A stretch of DNA of 64,000 nucleotides, from contig CM114271.1 in assembly GCA_050084515.1 (NCBI GenBank), positions 35,092,001 to 35,156,000 on the forward strand. The letters are read 5' to 3'. Shown here in pieces: positions 24,612 through 36,474 of this stretch. Within the stretch, counting starts at the first letter, position 1, and every line of letters begins with the position of its first letter. Both the position numbers and the translations under genes were made by a program. The notes below the pieces were generated by a model. It did not search any database, was not told where the DNA came from, and worked only from the letters and a program-made list of their open reading frames with translations. Source of the DNA: Blasia pusilla (taxonomy: Eukaryota; Marchantiophyta; Marchantiopsida; Blasiales).

Positions 24612-25640
24612 CAAGAGTCATCATAATATCCTTTCGGAATTTTGAGAGGCAAGGTGGTATACCAGAGAGTAATGGTATAGGTTTTACATGGAGTCTTGTG
24701 AGATATTGAGGGACACTTTTACAGCATATAATGGTATTTTCCAACATCTAGAGGAGGTGTCCATGGATGATTATCATGAGTTGTCCCTCAAATATGCGTT
24801 ATAGATTGAAGTCATGGGACTCTACTATGATCCATATTATGTATCATCAACCTAAGCCTTTTTCAATAGGAAGGAGGATCTAGGAAGGTTACTTCCTCTA
24901 CCACTATTGATATTTATTGAGGGGTAAGTTGGACTAGAGCAATTACGTTGTCTAGTCAAGTTAATTCTAGGTTCAACCCCATGGTTAAATTCTTTGCAAA
25001 GTTACAAAGGAGCTATCAAAGGGTACAGACCAAGAAGTTGTGGAGCATCCAAGACTTCCATAAGTGCAAACGAAAGAGTTTGCAAGAGGTATTTACTCGC
25101 ATGCATTGATTGATTAGTGTCAATTGAGGAGTGATAGAGGCTCATGTTGTCCAAGCATGGTATGGGATATTGGAGCAGGACCTATGGAGACGGGTTATGG
25201 ATACGACACTTCTATATCACATACCTATCTACGTTGAGAGATGTATCTGAATTGGTTGAGTGCATTAAGCTCAAGATGGCCAAGGAGAGTGTAACAACTT
25301 TGAGCCATTTGAGAGAGATTGTACAAGTGCACTCACCTCTGATGCAATAGTGGGTATCCCAAAAGAGGAGTACAACATTGCGAGTACAATAGGGTTATCA
25401 TGACCTTGTACCACATAGACCCATGTTATCGTATATAGGTCAACAACAACCAAGAGTTATTATTGGAAATCTGGGGGAGCTCATTGTCAATAAGACTGCA
25501 TCTGTCAGGTTAGTGGACACATGCTCCAACCTTTGGGAGTATATGGGCTTCCACCAAGAGTATTTCAATATATAAGATCACAATTAGTGTTGTGGTTATA
25601 CATATGCTAGGTGTTTTAACCTAAAACTTGAGCTATATCC
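24612..25640 (+). pseudogene. gag remnant (copy B)
   Basis: Structural capsid/nucleocapsid polyprotein, in ruins. Translation in shifting frames gives RFNPMVKFFAKLQRSYQ and KLWSIQDFHK, matching the C gag. The zinc-knuckle tail near 25595 reads CGYTYARCFNLK. About 290 bp present in C after the gag start are missing here near 24730. No usable reading frame remains. Confidence 0.8.
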
Positions 25641-26786
25641 AGATTGGATTCCAAAGAGGGCCCTAGACTATGTTGGAGATCCGGATAGGACTAGAGCTTG
25701 TGGAGTAGGTTGTCTAATAGGAGGATGAGGAGTTGAATATGCTCATGGAGGAGGTTGAGGTCCATCACCTACACAAGTTAAGGGAGATTGTGGGCATGAG
25801 GATGGGATGGCTACTCATATAGAGCAATAACAATAAGAAATTACATCAATGGCTTTGAGATTATCGGAAGTTAGATTCCTAGCATTGATGCCGCAGGTAG
25901 CAATAAGGGATATGGAGGATCCTTGTTGGATGTGTAGGGATGCACATATGGAGGCAACTAATGTTGTTACATATGGTGCCGTAGCAGAGTTGGATCCATA
26001 GAGTGGTGAAGCGAGGAAATAGACCAAGCTCCTTAAATCATTTACATTGACGGAGGCAATGGATTTTAATTAGAGTTTTGGGATGGTGTTGGAACATAAT
26101 CATGACAGGAAAAAGGAGAAGCAAGTGTGATGAATCCTATTGTTGGTGCTCAAGAGTAGCCTTTGGCAACCACATTCTTGGGAGTGGCCATGATCATGTA
26201 CCGCGCTCCATGTCTTTCTACTACTATTAAGGTCACATTGGAAGTTACACTTGCCAAGGTGTACCTTCCAATGACATAAGATTTTGGTGAGGCTTAGATT
26301 AGGATATTTGACAAATGATTCTATGGTGAGAGCAAAGGCAATAATGATTCATATAGAGTCCTATGATGCCTTGGTTAGTGGAGCAATGTAGTACCCAATG
26401 GAGTTTACCCTGGAATATTGGAACAATAAAATTTCTTTTGGCCAAGATGGAATTCTTGTGATGGTCGACTTAGCTTATTGTTAGTAGGATTCACTTGTGA
26501 AGTGATCGAGCGGTGAGTCAGAAGATGGTGACTCTAGCAGTGCCATCATCTAGCCTAGAGATTTGATTGAGGATCATATCCATGTAGAGAAAAAATATCT
26601 GACCAACACCTCTATGGAGATAAATTTCATGGCAGTGGCATCATTTCGTGGAGAAGAGGTGACTTGAATACTTTATGGGGCTTGAGTAAGGAGCTTTAAG
26701 TGTTGGCAAATGAGCATGTGCAGATGGCATGGAATGAGACCTTTGTATCAGAACGAGATAAGTTAGAGGAGCTAAAGGTAGCAAGG
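25640..26786 (+). pseudogene. gag-protease linker and protease remnant (copy B), up to the solo LTR
   Basis: Continues the match to copy C through the linker and the post-protease region. The line around 26320-26440 corresponds to VVRAKAIVTDPESYDVLVGG of copy C. Beyond that, the reading corresponds to the stretch just before the methyltransferase. The catalytic DSG of the protease is not clearly readable in this copy. It is cut at 26786 by the solo LTR and resumes at 27811. Confidence 0.7.
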
Positions 26787-27810
26787 TGTCGTGACCCTCA
26801 TGACCAAACAAGTGCCGATCGGAACATCCCAACTCTAGCGGGCTCACGCTAGGATGGTTTGCGCTTTGGAGAGGTCTCAAGAAGAGACAAGTTAGGAAAC
26901 GCAAGTGGGAGACGCAAGCAAGGAGAGCATTTTTAATGTTTCATGTGTTTATGGTCATGACTAAGGAACCAAAACCAAACGTAAACTCGGACTTGAGCGG
27001 AGTCAAGTATAGGATGAGACGTGGCCAAGGAGTGAGAACCAGATTTGGAATGTGATTAGCGTTTGGGTTTTGGACTGTATTTTTAACTATAAATTTTAGT
27101 CTTAAGGTGCATTTAGAACAAGTAAGGTGGTGTTGGAAAGCTTATGCGGAGTTGGTTCCAATGTACTAAAGATCTTAGCAAACGCACAAGTAGAGGCTAA
27201 GATATTGGCCAAAAACAACTATGCAAGGAGTCGGTTGAGGGCCAAAAAGAGGGGCCCGGATGTCTCTTCCCTAGAGGTAGGGGAAGGGCAGGAATCCCCA
27301 TAAGTGATAGTAAGGGGGAAGGTCTCAAAGGATGGTTGGGACTTGAATCCCACTTTGGGGCGCCGCGGGGCGACTCAAGGGCACGGACTGGATCGGGAGT
27401 TTTGGCGTTGGGATTCGAATCCCGAACCAAGTCCAATAGAGTGGATTTTGGAGGTCCCTATTCAATTCCAACTTGCAACTCATTTTTTTGGTCTTAGTTT
27501 GGGAGCTCATGCGAGGTCCATTGGATAGTTGGGAACTCTAGGAGTGCAAACGCCGTTTTAGGTGTCTAGACTACCCATAAAGTCTATCCCAAGTCTCGAA
27601 AGACTTGCCTCTGTTGGGAAGGTAGGAATGAGGAAAGGTTGAGCTTGATGAGGTTCCAAGTTAAGGACTTGGTGGGTTGGAAGGCCGATTGGCCTAGACC
27701 AGACTAACGTGAGTGTGTTTGGGTGCAAATCTGCAATGAAAATGTGTCCTATTGAACGTACGCTTCCGCAACACTAAAGGTTGATATTCAAGGGGAGTAG
27801 GCACACGACA
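26787..27810 (+). mobile_element. Solo LTR, family L1, inserted in copy B
   Basis: Begins TGTCGTGACCCTC and ends GCACACGACA. It is flanked by a perfect 5-bp duplication, CAAGG at 26782-26786 and at 27811-27815. It shares its start, its end (GAACGTACGCTTCCGCAACAC before the terminus) and much of its interior with the LTR at 1916-2915. It splits copy B a few dozen bases before the methyltransferase. It contains the palindrome GGGATTCGAATCCC near 27410. Confidence 0.95.
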
Positions 27811-28329
27811 CAAGGAGTACTATGTTATTAGCCTTGGACACCATACCAATTGTATGGCTTCTTCCACAAAAGGGTGTGAAGGTGGTGGATCTCATTAAAA
27901 AGATCAACACTAGGTTGGTTATTGTGTTATAGGCAAGAATGCATGTATAATAGTATTTGTATATGGAGCACAATAAAGTTGTGAGGCATATCTCACTCCA
28001 ACATGTGTTGCATTTGCAATTATATTTTCTTGATTGGTTATCTCTGTCTATCGTTCAAGGCTACTAGATTTCCTTATTTAAGGATATCTCCTTGTTGGGG
28101 ACATAGGACTTGGATCAGATGGTGACCATTGATTTGTTCATTGGAGGTTGGTCATGTTAAGGCCAATCAAGCGCTACCTAAGGAGGTATTTTGGGCAACC
28201 CTCGATCTAGGTTATTTTGGAAGATGGTGAGGATCTTGCGACATTTGTTAGAGCACTAATATTGTTCTCTAGCTTAGATTCTAGATATTGTATTGATTTT
28301 GGATGATTCTCGTGCATGCATGGTGATTT

Positions 28330-29640
28330 TCTTTTTTTTTTCTTGGATTGGTTTAGCAATTTTTTTGTATGGCAATGATTGTAGATTCATGAGCATATAG
28401 TTTGCACCTCTAATAAAAAAACCTGATGCCAAAAAAGGTTTTGAGGAGGGCGTTGTCGTATAGTAAAATCAACCAGTGTGTAAACTCCTTCGTCATTAAG
28501 TGTTAGATAGAGTTTCATTAGTATTAAGTAAATTGGCTTAGAAAAAGGATATTCTTATGTTTAAACCTCTTTATGGTGCCTCTTTTATGCGGGCCCAACT
28601 TTAGGAAAAGGAGGTAATAAATAAAAGATGACTTTATAAAAGTAAAGTAGTTGCTTTAATGAAAAGCAAAAGTAGTCTTGGTTGGTGGCTAGGTTAGTTG
28701 GGGTAATTTGGAAAATATCATGTGGGTAAAAGAGGATATTTTGGAAGAGATAAGAGGAAATCTACTTGTGTCAAAATGTGATTGGCTAAGCCTTGAGAGG
28801 AAGCCATGTGGCACAAGATAAGATAAGCTCTATTTCGTACTCTTGTGGATCCCTTGTGAGTATATAAAGAGGAGGGACCTTCAAGGGTTCATCACCTTCT
28901 ATTCCACATCTTGAGTCTCTCGTGTCTCTCTTGAGTGTATGACTTTGGGATTGCTTGCTCTTCCAATGAGAGTGGATCACCCCTCTTGGAAGAGTAACTT
29001 GATCATGGTCTATTCTTCGAGAGGTTTCTAGAGTGTGGTGTGTGTGTGTGTGTGTGTGGGGATGAGAGGTTTGTCACTGTAGAGGAGTTTAGTCATACTA
29101 AAATAGCGGATGTTTTGGCTTGTTACTTTCCCAATGAGAGTGGATTACCCTCTTGGGAGAATAACTCGCCAAAACCCATTCTTGAGGAGAGTAGAGAATG
29201 TCATCAAGCATGGATAGGGGTGGAGCACGAGCTGTGCCCAACTTTCCTTTCCTAAATCCTTACCATGTCAAGGTACTCTTTGTAGATAGGCACTGGTTCA
29301 CTCGCTATTTAGTTTATCACTTTGGGGAGGCGTTCATGAACCAGGTCATGCAATCTCCAACTCAGGTGATTCTTCCTATCGTCACATATGGAAGGACATG
29401 GGATTGTACTTTGTATGTCCTTATATAGCGATCCATGGATGTCAATAGGCCTGGTCAAGTAGGGTTTAACACTAGTTGTGCTATCTTCCTCGTGTACAAA
29501 CGTAAAATAGTTTATAGGGATTTTATAGTTAGGAATTTCGGGGTCCGATGTTACGAAGAAGTGATCGCCTCGGCACTTCCATTTGTGATACCTGTCGTGA
29601 GAGAATGGAGAGTGTACATCATAATTTTGTATTGAAAAAG
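28330..29640 (+). mobile_element. Insertion inside the copy B methyltransferase
   Basis: Homology to copy C stops at about 28330 and resumes by about 29650, so this segment is foreign to the element. It contains a plant-like promoter patch (TATATAAAGAGGAGGG near 28860) followed by a CT-rich leader, a GT run (29036-29059), a 40-bp direct repeat starting AATGAGAGTGGAT at about 28965 and 29136, and two B3-like frames. No terminal repeats or target duplication could be fixed, so the type of element is open. Confidence 0.55.
29198..29635 (+). pseudogene. B3-like DNA-binding domain remnants
   Basis: Two short frames (29198-29428 and 29435-29635) separated by a stop. The first reads PYHVKVLFVDRHWFTRYLVY, then a stretch ending VTYGRTWDCTLYV. 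This fits the plant B3 fold pattern: KVL, a hydrophobic (L/I)P-x-x-F-like helix, then GRTW. The second repeats the style (YRDFIVRNFG, then VVREWRVYI). B3 domains are plant-specific DNA-binding modules, often in tandem in REM proteins. This may be a captured gene fragment. Recognition rests on pattern only and is uncertain. Confidence 0.35.
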
Positions 29641-30379
29641 GAGAACTTATTAGAGAGTTCACCTTGCATCGACCGCATCTACCGCAGCTAGAAGGCCCGC
29701 CCTTGCTCGAAGAAAGATTCTCGACACGACAGCGTATGCAAGAGCAGAGCATCCCTCCCATTTTTCGGTGGATTCCATCTTGGATCTTGTACATCAATCA
29801 AAAGAAGTGACGCACAATGGTTGATCTCCATTGGTAGTAGTCAACAAGGTTGGCATGCCACATGCACCCTTTCCTAAATTTGTGAGTTTTCTTGTTTGAT
29901 ATGCATCTAAGGAGGTATGCTTAGCTTGGTTTGGGATGATCACACACAATAGTTTGTGGAGCCCAACGTCGATGAGAGAAAGCGTGTGATGGGCTTTCTT
30001 ATGAGAGTGATGGCAAAATTGTTATTATTAGAGGCATGTTGATGTCATCTTTTTGGTTAGGCGATGGACTTCAAAGTATTTCGTGACATAGATTCTCAAC
30101 CTAGGCATAGTTGAGCAACATCATATACAATTGTAACATATGACTTGTATTGCACTTGTTGGTCTTGTGCCTACTAATACAACACAAGCAATAGTTGGGG
30201 GTGAGATCAATGGTGATTAAGAGAAACATACATTGACTTCATGGAATGTGATGTAGGTGCGTTGAGAGATGATGATCATTACAGTATGTATGGTGCATGG
30301 TGTTGCATATCAAGGAGCACCAAAAGATGAGATATCAAATTTGGTTGAAGATGAGCAGTGTCATTGATATTAAAGAGGT

Positions 30380-31330
30380 TGCACCAAAGCCCACGCTTGA
30401 GAGTCATAAGAATTGTTTTGCATATAATATACATGATTTGGGCATGTTGAAGGGTCCAAGAATCTGCATAAAGTTGTCTAGTGACACATAGATCTCTCAA
30501 CAATCTTGTGGGTAGATATAATGACATGAAGAGGCCTTGATTCAAAGCAAGAGCTAGGACTTGATCAAGACAAGACTAGTAGAGATGTTGCATGGAATAT
30601 ATCTATTTGCCACAATCATGTCCTCGAAGAAAGATATGCATAGCAACTAAAAAATTATACGGATGTGTGGAGATTATTCGTGTATCAATCGGCGAAAAAA
30701 GTGTGATAGGTATATCATGTCCACTCCTTAGAAGATCTATGATACTATTGGGGATGCAAAGATCTTCAATACTTGAGATCTTCAAGGTAGATAATTAGAA
30801 TGGATGATAAGCAAACGACAATATTTTGGGGCATCAACCCTCATTGGAATAATTGTTTATACATAATAGTGACGATTCTTATCATTTAGGTTAAGAACAC
30901 CCAAGCAAAGTTTAAGAGATTTCTTTATAGAATTTTGGCAAGTCTCAATTTTGCTAGATATTACATTGATGATAAAGTAATCTTTAGCATCACAATGGTG
31001 GAGCATCAGTGACATCTTGTGGAGGTGTTTTAACGATTACACTTACATTAGCTAAAGCTACATCCAAGCAAGTGTAGTTTTTTCTATGATTAGATTGAGT
31101 ACCTAGGTCAAACCATATACCCAAGTGGGACTTGGTGTTAACAAACAAAGGTAGAGGTTATCTCACATATTCCATATACTATAAATATGAGTCGAGTTCG
31201 CACGTTCATGAGCTTAGCAAACTTCTATTAACAAAACATAAAGGGATTCAGTATGATCATAAAGTTCCTAACCTTTTTAACCAAGGTAGATCATGAATGG
31301 AAGTAGGGAGATGAGCAAGACTCCTTGAGA
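30380..31330 (+). pseudogene. Reverse transcriptase remnant (copy B)
   Basis: Ty3/gypsy RT in pieces. The reading HDLGMLKGPRICIKLSSD at about 30430-30490 matches the RT entry block of copy C. Further on, matches cover the fingers and palm up to the block after the catalytic motif (the stretch around 31190-31290 corresponds to VRPFMGLANFYRRYI). The catalytic YxDD region is at about 30955-30985, where ARYYIDDKVIFS is readable, so both Asp codons remain even though the frame around them is broken. Confidence 0.8.
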
Positions 31331-31990
31331 GCATTTCAGATACTCAAGGATAGATTGAGGTTTGCGTCTATCTTGAAGATATCTCTTAGGGGGCACACTT
31401 TCCAACACATAAAGTGGGAAAGGAACCCCCCCTAAGAGGTATGCTCATCATACTTGGAGTAGTTGTGAGACTAGACTCTGTGTAGAGGGTTCATGATGGC
31501 TTACACTAGTCACTCAAACAAAATATTGCAGATCCAAAGTATAACTTGTATAAGATAGTGTGGATTGTTGTGCATTTCAAATGTTACTTATTTGGTAACC
31601 CCTTCATCTTCATTACTCATCACCAACCAGTTAAGTGGTTGTTGGAGTTTGATAAGCTTACACGAAAGATTTCCAAGTGGGCTTTACTATTGCAAGAGTA
31701 TGACTTCCATGTGGTACATCAACTTGGGAAACTTGATTGAAATGTAGATGGATTGAGTCATAACCCAAATCTAAGTTAGTTAAATGCCATTGGTGCTCTT
31801 TTGCATGGTGAGAGTGATAATGAGATGATGCTTAGATGGCACGCATCTACATATTTTGGTTTTCTAGCTATGGAGAGTCATGTTGTTTTGACTTTTATGA
31901 CAAGGTCCAGAGAGTCCTTAGAACCGGAATCCAGTGAGGAGGCGACATGTGGCCAAGATATGAATGAGGATGGGGAAGTCTTGGAGTAGG
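31330..31990 (+). pseudogene. RNase H and linker remnant (copy B)
   Basis: The frame 31546-31740 reads KCYLFGNPFIFITHHQPVKW and WALLLQEYDFHVVHQLG, the conserved end of a Ty3/gypsy RNase H; the usual TDHQP is THHQP here. The next frame (31801-31989) is the linker that precedes the integrase in this family (ASTYFGFLAMESHV). Confidence 0.88.
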
Positions 31991-32189
31991 TACATACTGG
32001 TAGCTTGCGAGCATGATGGGCATAAAAAATCAAGATCAGATCCTACAACAAGCTAGAGGGTTCATTTGGAAGGGACATATTTCTTACAAGTTTGGGAGGA
32101 TGGTAGAGTATGAGTGGTGACTCATCCTTCGTAGATAGCATAATTGGTGTAGCATGGCCACGAAGAGTTGGAATGCCTTATTTAGAGTG

Positions 32190-33180
32190 AAGCAACATAC
32201 AACTTACTAAAAGTACAATATTGGTGGCGAGGCATGCAGATAGACATACAACAATTTGTTGATAAATGCATGTTGTATGATCAGGTCTAAGCATCATTCA
32301 ATGCTCTTACTTCATAATTGCATCTAATTCTGATCATGAGTTTATGCTACAGTTGGAGTTTGGATTTTTCATGGCCTTTACTTTTGACGAAGCATCAAAG
32401 TTGTTACATTTTGATGATGGTCATTCACTTCTTGGAGTTGATAGATTTGGTTGCATTTCACGACTAAGCAAGTGAGGGAGTAGTTTATATTTTCCTAAAT
32501 CGAGTATTGAATTAGTATGGCGCACTAGTGGAGGTAATGACATACCAGGGTAGATAGTTTTGCGGGAAGTTTTAGGCATTTTATGATCTAACATTGATTG
32601 ATAGTCGTACCACTTCGCGAGATCATCTTGAGGCGGATGGACTAATGAAGTGAATTTTCCAAATAATGAAGAGGGGTTTGTGCAAGTATGGATTGCAAAG
32701 ATGCCACATATGCAATTGGGGCCTATAATTTTCTTGGTTGGCGATGGGATAGAGGTTTAGCAAGGAGACATCCTTAGTATCCTTCTCACCTTATTTTAAA
32801 CTCTATAGATGAGAGCCTTCTTTACCTATTTCCATTCGTCGTAATGTTGGTCAAATGTTGAACCTTGATGATCTTGTGGTATGAGTGTGAGAATATTCTC
32901 AATGGGCGAATAATTTTTAGAGTCATATCCATGAGATTAGAGAATTTGGCTATTGCACAACCATGAGACATATTGAGGTATGTAAGGAAAATGTTAGAGA
33001 CCAATGATTTAGAGCCTTCATGAGGGACACTATATGACATCTATAATATTGGGCATACTATCTTTAGATTTTATGAGCTATTGACATCCGATGTTCTCTT
33101 ATTGGAGGGACCTGATAGCATAATTTGGAGGTATATGATGTGTATAGTTATATGTCATATCACCTTTCTAACATTGATAG
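32190..33180 (+). pseudogene. Integrase remnant (copy B)
   Basis: Aligns with the integrase of copy C. The zinc-region end reads CMLYDQV in place of CMVCDRV. The core is recognisable from SLDFSWPL and MMVIHFLELIDLVAF, and later the stretch with DHLEADGL near 32620-32645. The C-terminal part corresponds to 32830-33130. Frames shift repeatedly and stops are common. Confidence 0.75.
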
Positions 33181-33221
33181 GACAATACACCAAGCTTAGT
33201 TGTAGTTCCGACAAGCTTATA

Positions 33222-33366
33222 TTTTATGTTTTGGAGATTTGCTCAAGGTGCACTCATTATGCTAGTTTCTGATGGATGGTTGAGAGGATGGCAGCTGGCA
33301 TGTCTGGCGCCACCTCTTGCTAGAGTTCCTCATGGATGATGGATATGTCCAAGATGTATATAGAGT
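33222..33366 (+). pseudogene. PHD finger remnant (copy B)
   Basis: Corresponds position by position to the PHD finger of copy C and ends at the same stop. Five of the eight zinc ligands are lost: the first two Cys are Phe, the third is Ser, the fourth Trp and the His is Gln. The last three (LACLAPP, then WICPRC) remain. Its presence here in the oldest copy shows the finger is ancestral to this family. Confidence 0.8.
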
Positions 33367-33465
33367 AGGTACTAGGTGGTCATATATCTAGACTTGTGTT
33401 AGTGATATGGATGACAAGAAGGCGATTAATGACGGGGCCTCATGACCATCTGACCTTTTTGCTCT

Positions 33466-34738
33466 TCACATCATAGATTTGAACCCTTTTTCTTTCCCTC
33501 ACAATTGGATCAATGTTTATACATTGATCACCCTTTCCTTCAAGACTACAAGTATGTCATTACAGACATTCCTATATGTAGACAAGCTTTGCAAAAATTT
33601 GATACTGTGCCCCATGATGTACAATGACATACTTAACATATTTAATGAATACAACACAAATATTTTACATATTCACTTGAAATTTTATAATAACACAACA
33701 ATACCATACAATAGTGCAAAATTCCTTTTTTCCCATAGATAAGTTGTTCTACTTCCCTCAATTGGTGTGCTTCCTTGAAGATTGAATCCATCGTGAACTC
33801 TTTTGAGCATACAATGTGTTGCTTAGCAAAATACTCCTCAAAGGAATGAGGCTCTTTGGTATCAAGCACATACTCTATCCACTTCAACTTTCTATAATGG
33901 CCTTGAGTTTGAATTTTTCCATGGAACTACTTGCTATTTAAGGTAATAAACTTATCACATGTTGACTTCAAATGCGATTTTTTAGGAGAAACAACCAAGA
34001 AACTCCTACCATAATTTCTTAAATGCACATACGAGTAAAAGCCTCTTATTGATGGAACCAAATAATACATTAACTCTTGCAGCTCCTTGCACTTGCTTTT
34101 CCAAACCAATGACGTCATTTCTCCAACATTTGAGGTACTCCCCATATCCACAAGGGTAATTAAGGCTTGCTAAGCCCAAAAAATGAAATTCCAAACCCAT
34201 GCCTCTTATGGAACCTTTTATGAGTAAAAAAAATCAAAAGGGATGCATTTATGACTCAAAGTAGGAGTTTTATGTTAAGTTGCAAGTACCTCCACTCACA
34301 CTTGGCAAGAACACGCATTCGCATATTGTGACTGGTAATAGCAATGCCTTTTTAAACTATGAAATAACCATTTTCCAAGTACTTGGACTCACAAAAAACT
34401 TGCGAGTCTCATTACTCCCAACATAGTCATGCCTTGCAACAAGAAAACTAGTCGCAACAAAGCCGCAAGGTAATTGCACGAAATGCAATCGCAAAGTGAA
34501 CTCGTAATGGACTCACAAGACATCCTCAAAGTTGATTATTGGACCAAAAAATTAGCCACACGATGATCAAAATCCCTTGTAGTGCTTGTCAATCAGTTAT
34601 AACAACTTTGGTATTTTTTGTCTTATTTTTTGTTTCTTGGTATTCTAAAGGAAAGTGCTACAAGAATTTTGGCTTGAAGTTCCTAATCTCTAAGCCCTTC
34701 CATAACAACTTCAAATCACAAGTCAATAGAATAGATAG
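33466..34738. other. AT-rich sequence, no gene recognised
   Basis: Two minus-strand frames (33642-33887 and 33927-34151, about 80 codons each) contain plausible protein-like stretches such as KELQELMYYLVPSIRGFYSY. I could not match them to a family. They may be remnants of a transposase. Confidence 0.35.
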
Positions 34739-35036
34739 CATGGTTGCACAAAAATAGACAAGTCCGTCCCTAAGACAAACATGGAAGGATAATTACGAAT
34801 ATGCATTCCAAGATATGGGGCCCACACTTTTTCTTATGGTGGGAAGGAAGGGGAGGGCGATTAGGGTAGCAAGGTGAGAGGGACTGAAAATGGGATGAGG
34901 AAGCAATGAGCAAGTGCATAATATGGAGGCAAGTGGGGGGCAAGAGAAAGAGAAAATAATGGGTCTTACATGGACAAGTCCTTCCTTAGGATAGATGTAA
35001 GTCCAAGGACATGGACTTTGTCCACATGAAACCTTG
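34739..35036. mobile_element. hAT-type miniature element (CAAGG family), copy 3
   Basis: Ends CATGGTTGCA and AAACCTTG with inner inverted stretches (GACAAGTCCGTCC on the left, GACTTTGTCC on the right). Flanks ATAGATAG and ATAGGCAC agree at five of eight positions, a decayed duplication. The interior is less GC-rich than in the other copies. Confidence 0.65.
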
Positions 35037-36408
35037 ATAGGCACCCAAATGAAGTAATAAGATATTTTTTGAGAGCTTCATATACTCAATTATTTCACTC
35101 TCAAGTCCTTTAGCAACCAAAGGGTAATATTTAGCACGGTTAGATTGATTACTCACAAAGACCCAATAGGAAGAGATATACGGTTCATGTTGTAAGATAA
35201 GGATAAAATACTCATTTAAGAATTTACCTACAAGTTATGTACAACCCAAAAGAAAAGTAATCAAAAAATCCTTCATTTGAAATAAAAGTAGATTATCCTT
35301 GTCAACATGAAAATGTCAAATGTATGAATACGAGAAGACGATGATGGAGATATATGATCATTAACATATTAATGCTAAAGGATGTAATGTGAAGATGTTG
35401 GCATATAATTACAATTCAAGATTAAAAGGTTAGAAAATTTCCCATTTGACATAGTGAGGCATCCAAAACTTATGATTAGAAATCTCTATTATTAATATCG
35501 TTAACTCTTAAAAGCAGTGCAAAATGTTGTGTAAATAAGGTATGTATTTTTGTCTTAAATTCCTAGTTTCCTTTGCAAGAAAATTTCCAACCATCTTTTC
35601 CTACTAGAGTGTTTTCGATTTCCAATATTTTCCCCTAGTTTTGTTTCCCTTTCCAATTTTTTATAATTTGAACAAAGGTTTTCTCTATAATAATACACAA
35701 TTAAACTAATGGTTATCATCTGTTTTCCTTGTGTAGGAAAGTCTTCCAAGAAATGCAATAAAGGCATCATTTGCATATCCCTATCACCCTTGGTTGGGTC
35801 AAGTATCATACCAAGCTAGATAGAACTTTTGAGTCAAAGTAGTTTTGTCTTTTGTTCCTTAATGATTTTTGACCCATTGCAAACCATTAAAGACTTACTA
35901 AATTATTTCTTTAATAAGATCTTTAAATTATTTGGATATTATGTGGCTTGAGTTCTACGTTTGAGAAGGCTAATGCAGTGCCTAAATTTTTTGATTTTGA
36001 CTTTGGTTACAAAGAAAAAATAATTCTCGTAAGCCATGAAAGTAATCACTTTAGATTAATATTTGGAAAATTTTGGGTTATATATTTGTGGGCACAAAAT
36101 TTGCACGCTTGGAGATTATAATCATGGTCTCCATATTTATGAATTTTGATTGCATTGCGATTATGATTAAGAACTTACGAAGTGAAGTAATTCATAATTT
36201 CTTCTCCTTATTGTCAAAAATTCAATAAAGATTAATTCTTACATACTTGAAGGAAGGAAAATGGTATCTTTGTTCCCATCCCTCCATTTTTTGAATCATT
36301 TTTTATGTTCACCCTAGTGGGAAGAGTCATTTAATGAGTTGGAAAAAGAAGGAAAAGAGCTTATTAATAATGCTTTGAGGATTCAATTCTTCTTAAGCCA
36401 TTTCATGG

Positions 36409-36411
<3 letters not shown>
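35037..36411. other. AT-rich intergenic DNA, nothing recognised
   Basis: Only short low-complexity frames. Confidence 0.5.

Positions 36412-36472
<61 letters not shown>
36412..36472. repeat. (AG)n microsatellite, about 60 bp
   Basis: Uninterrupted AG run in AT-rich DNA. Unlike the run at 22510, nothing resembling the gypsy leader follows it. Confidence 0.9.

Positions 36473-36474
<2 letters not shown>

Larger units (their letters stand above)
27872..30110 (+). pseudogene. C5 DNA methyltransferase (DNMT3-like) of copy B, broken
   Basis: The same domain, in the same place, as in copy C. Motif I is degraded (GVKVVDLIKKINTRL). Motif IV reads TIDLFIGGWSC with the catalytic Cys codon at 28155-28157, and a TAA follows at once. 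Next come RSRLFWKMVRILRHL and ILDDSR, then an insertion of about 1.3 kb. Homology resumes by about 29700 (HPSHFSVDSILDL) and continues through VVVNKVGM, FVEPNVDER and MGFLMRV to GQAMDL-like sequence near 30070. In the family, such enzymes transfer a methyl group from S-adenosylmethionine to cytosine C5. This copy cannot encode an enzyme, but it shows the domain belongs to the element. Confidence 0.85.
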
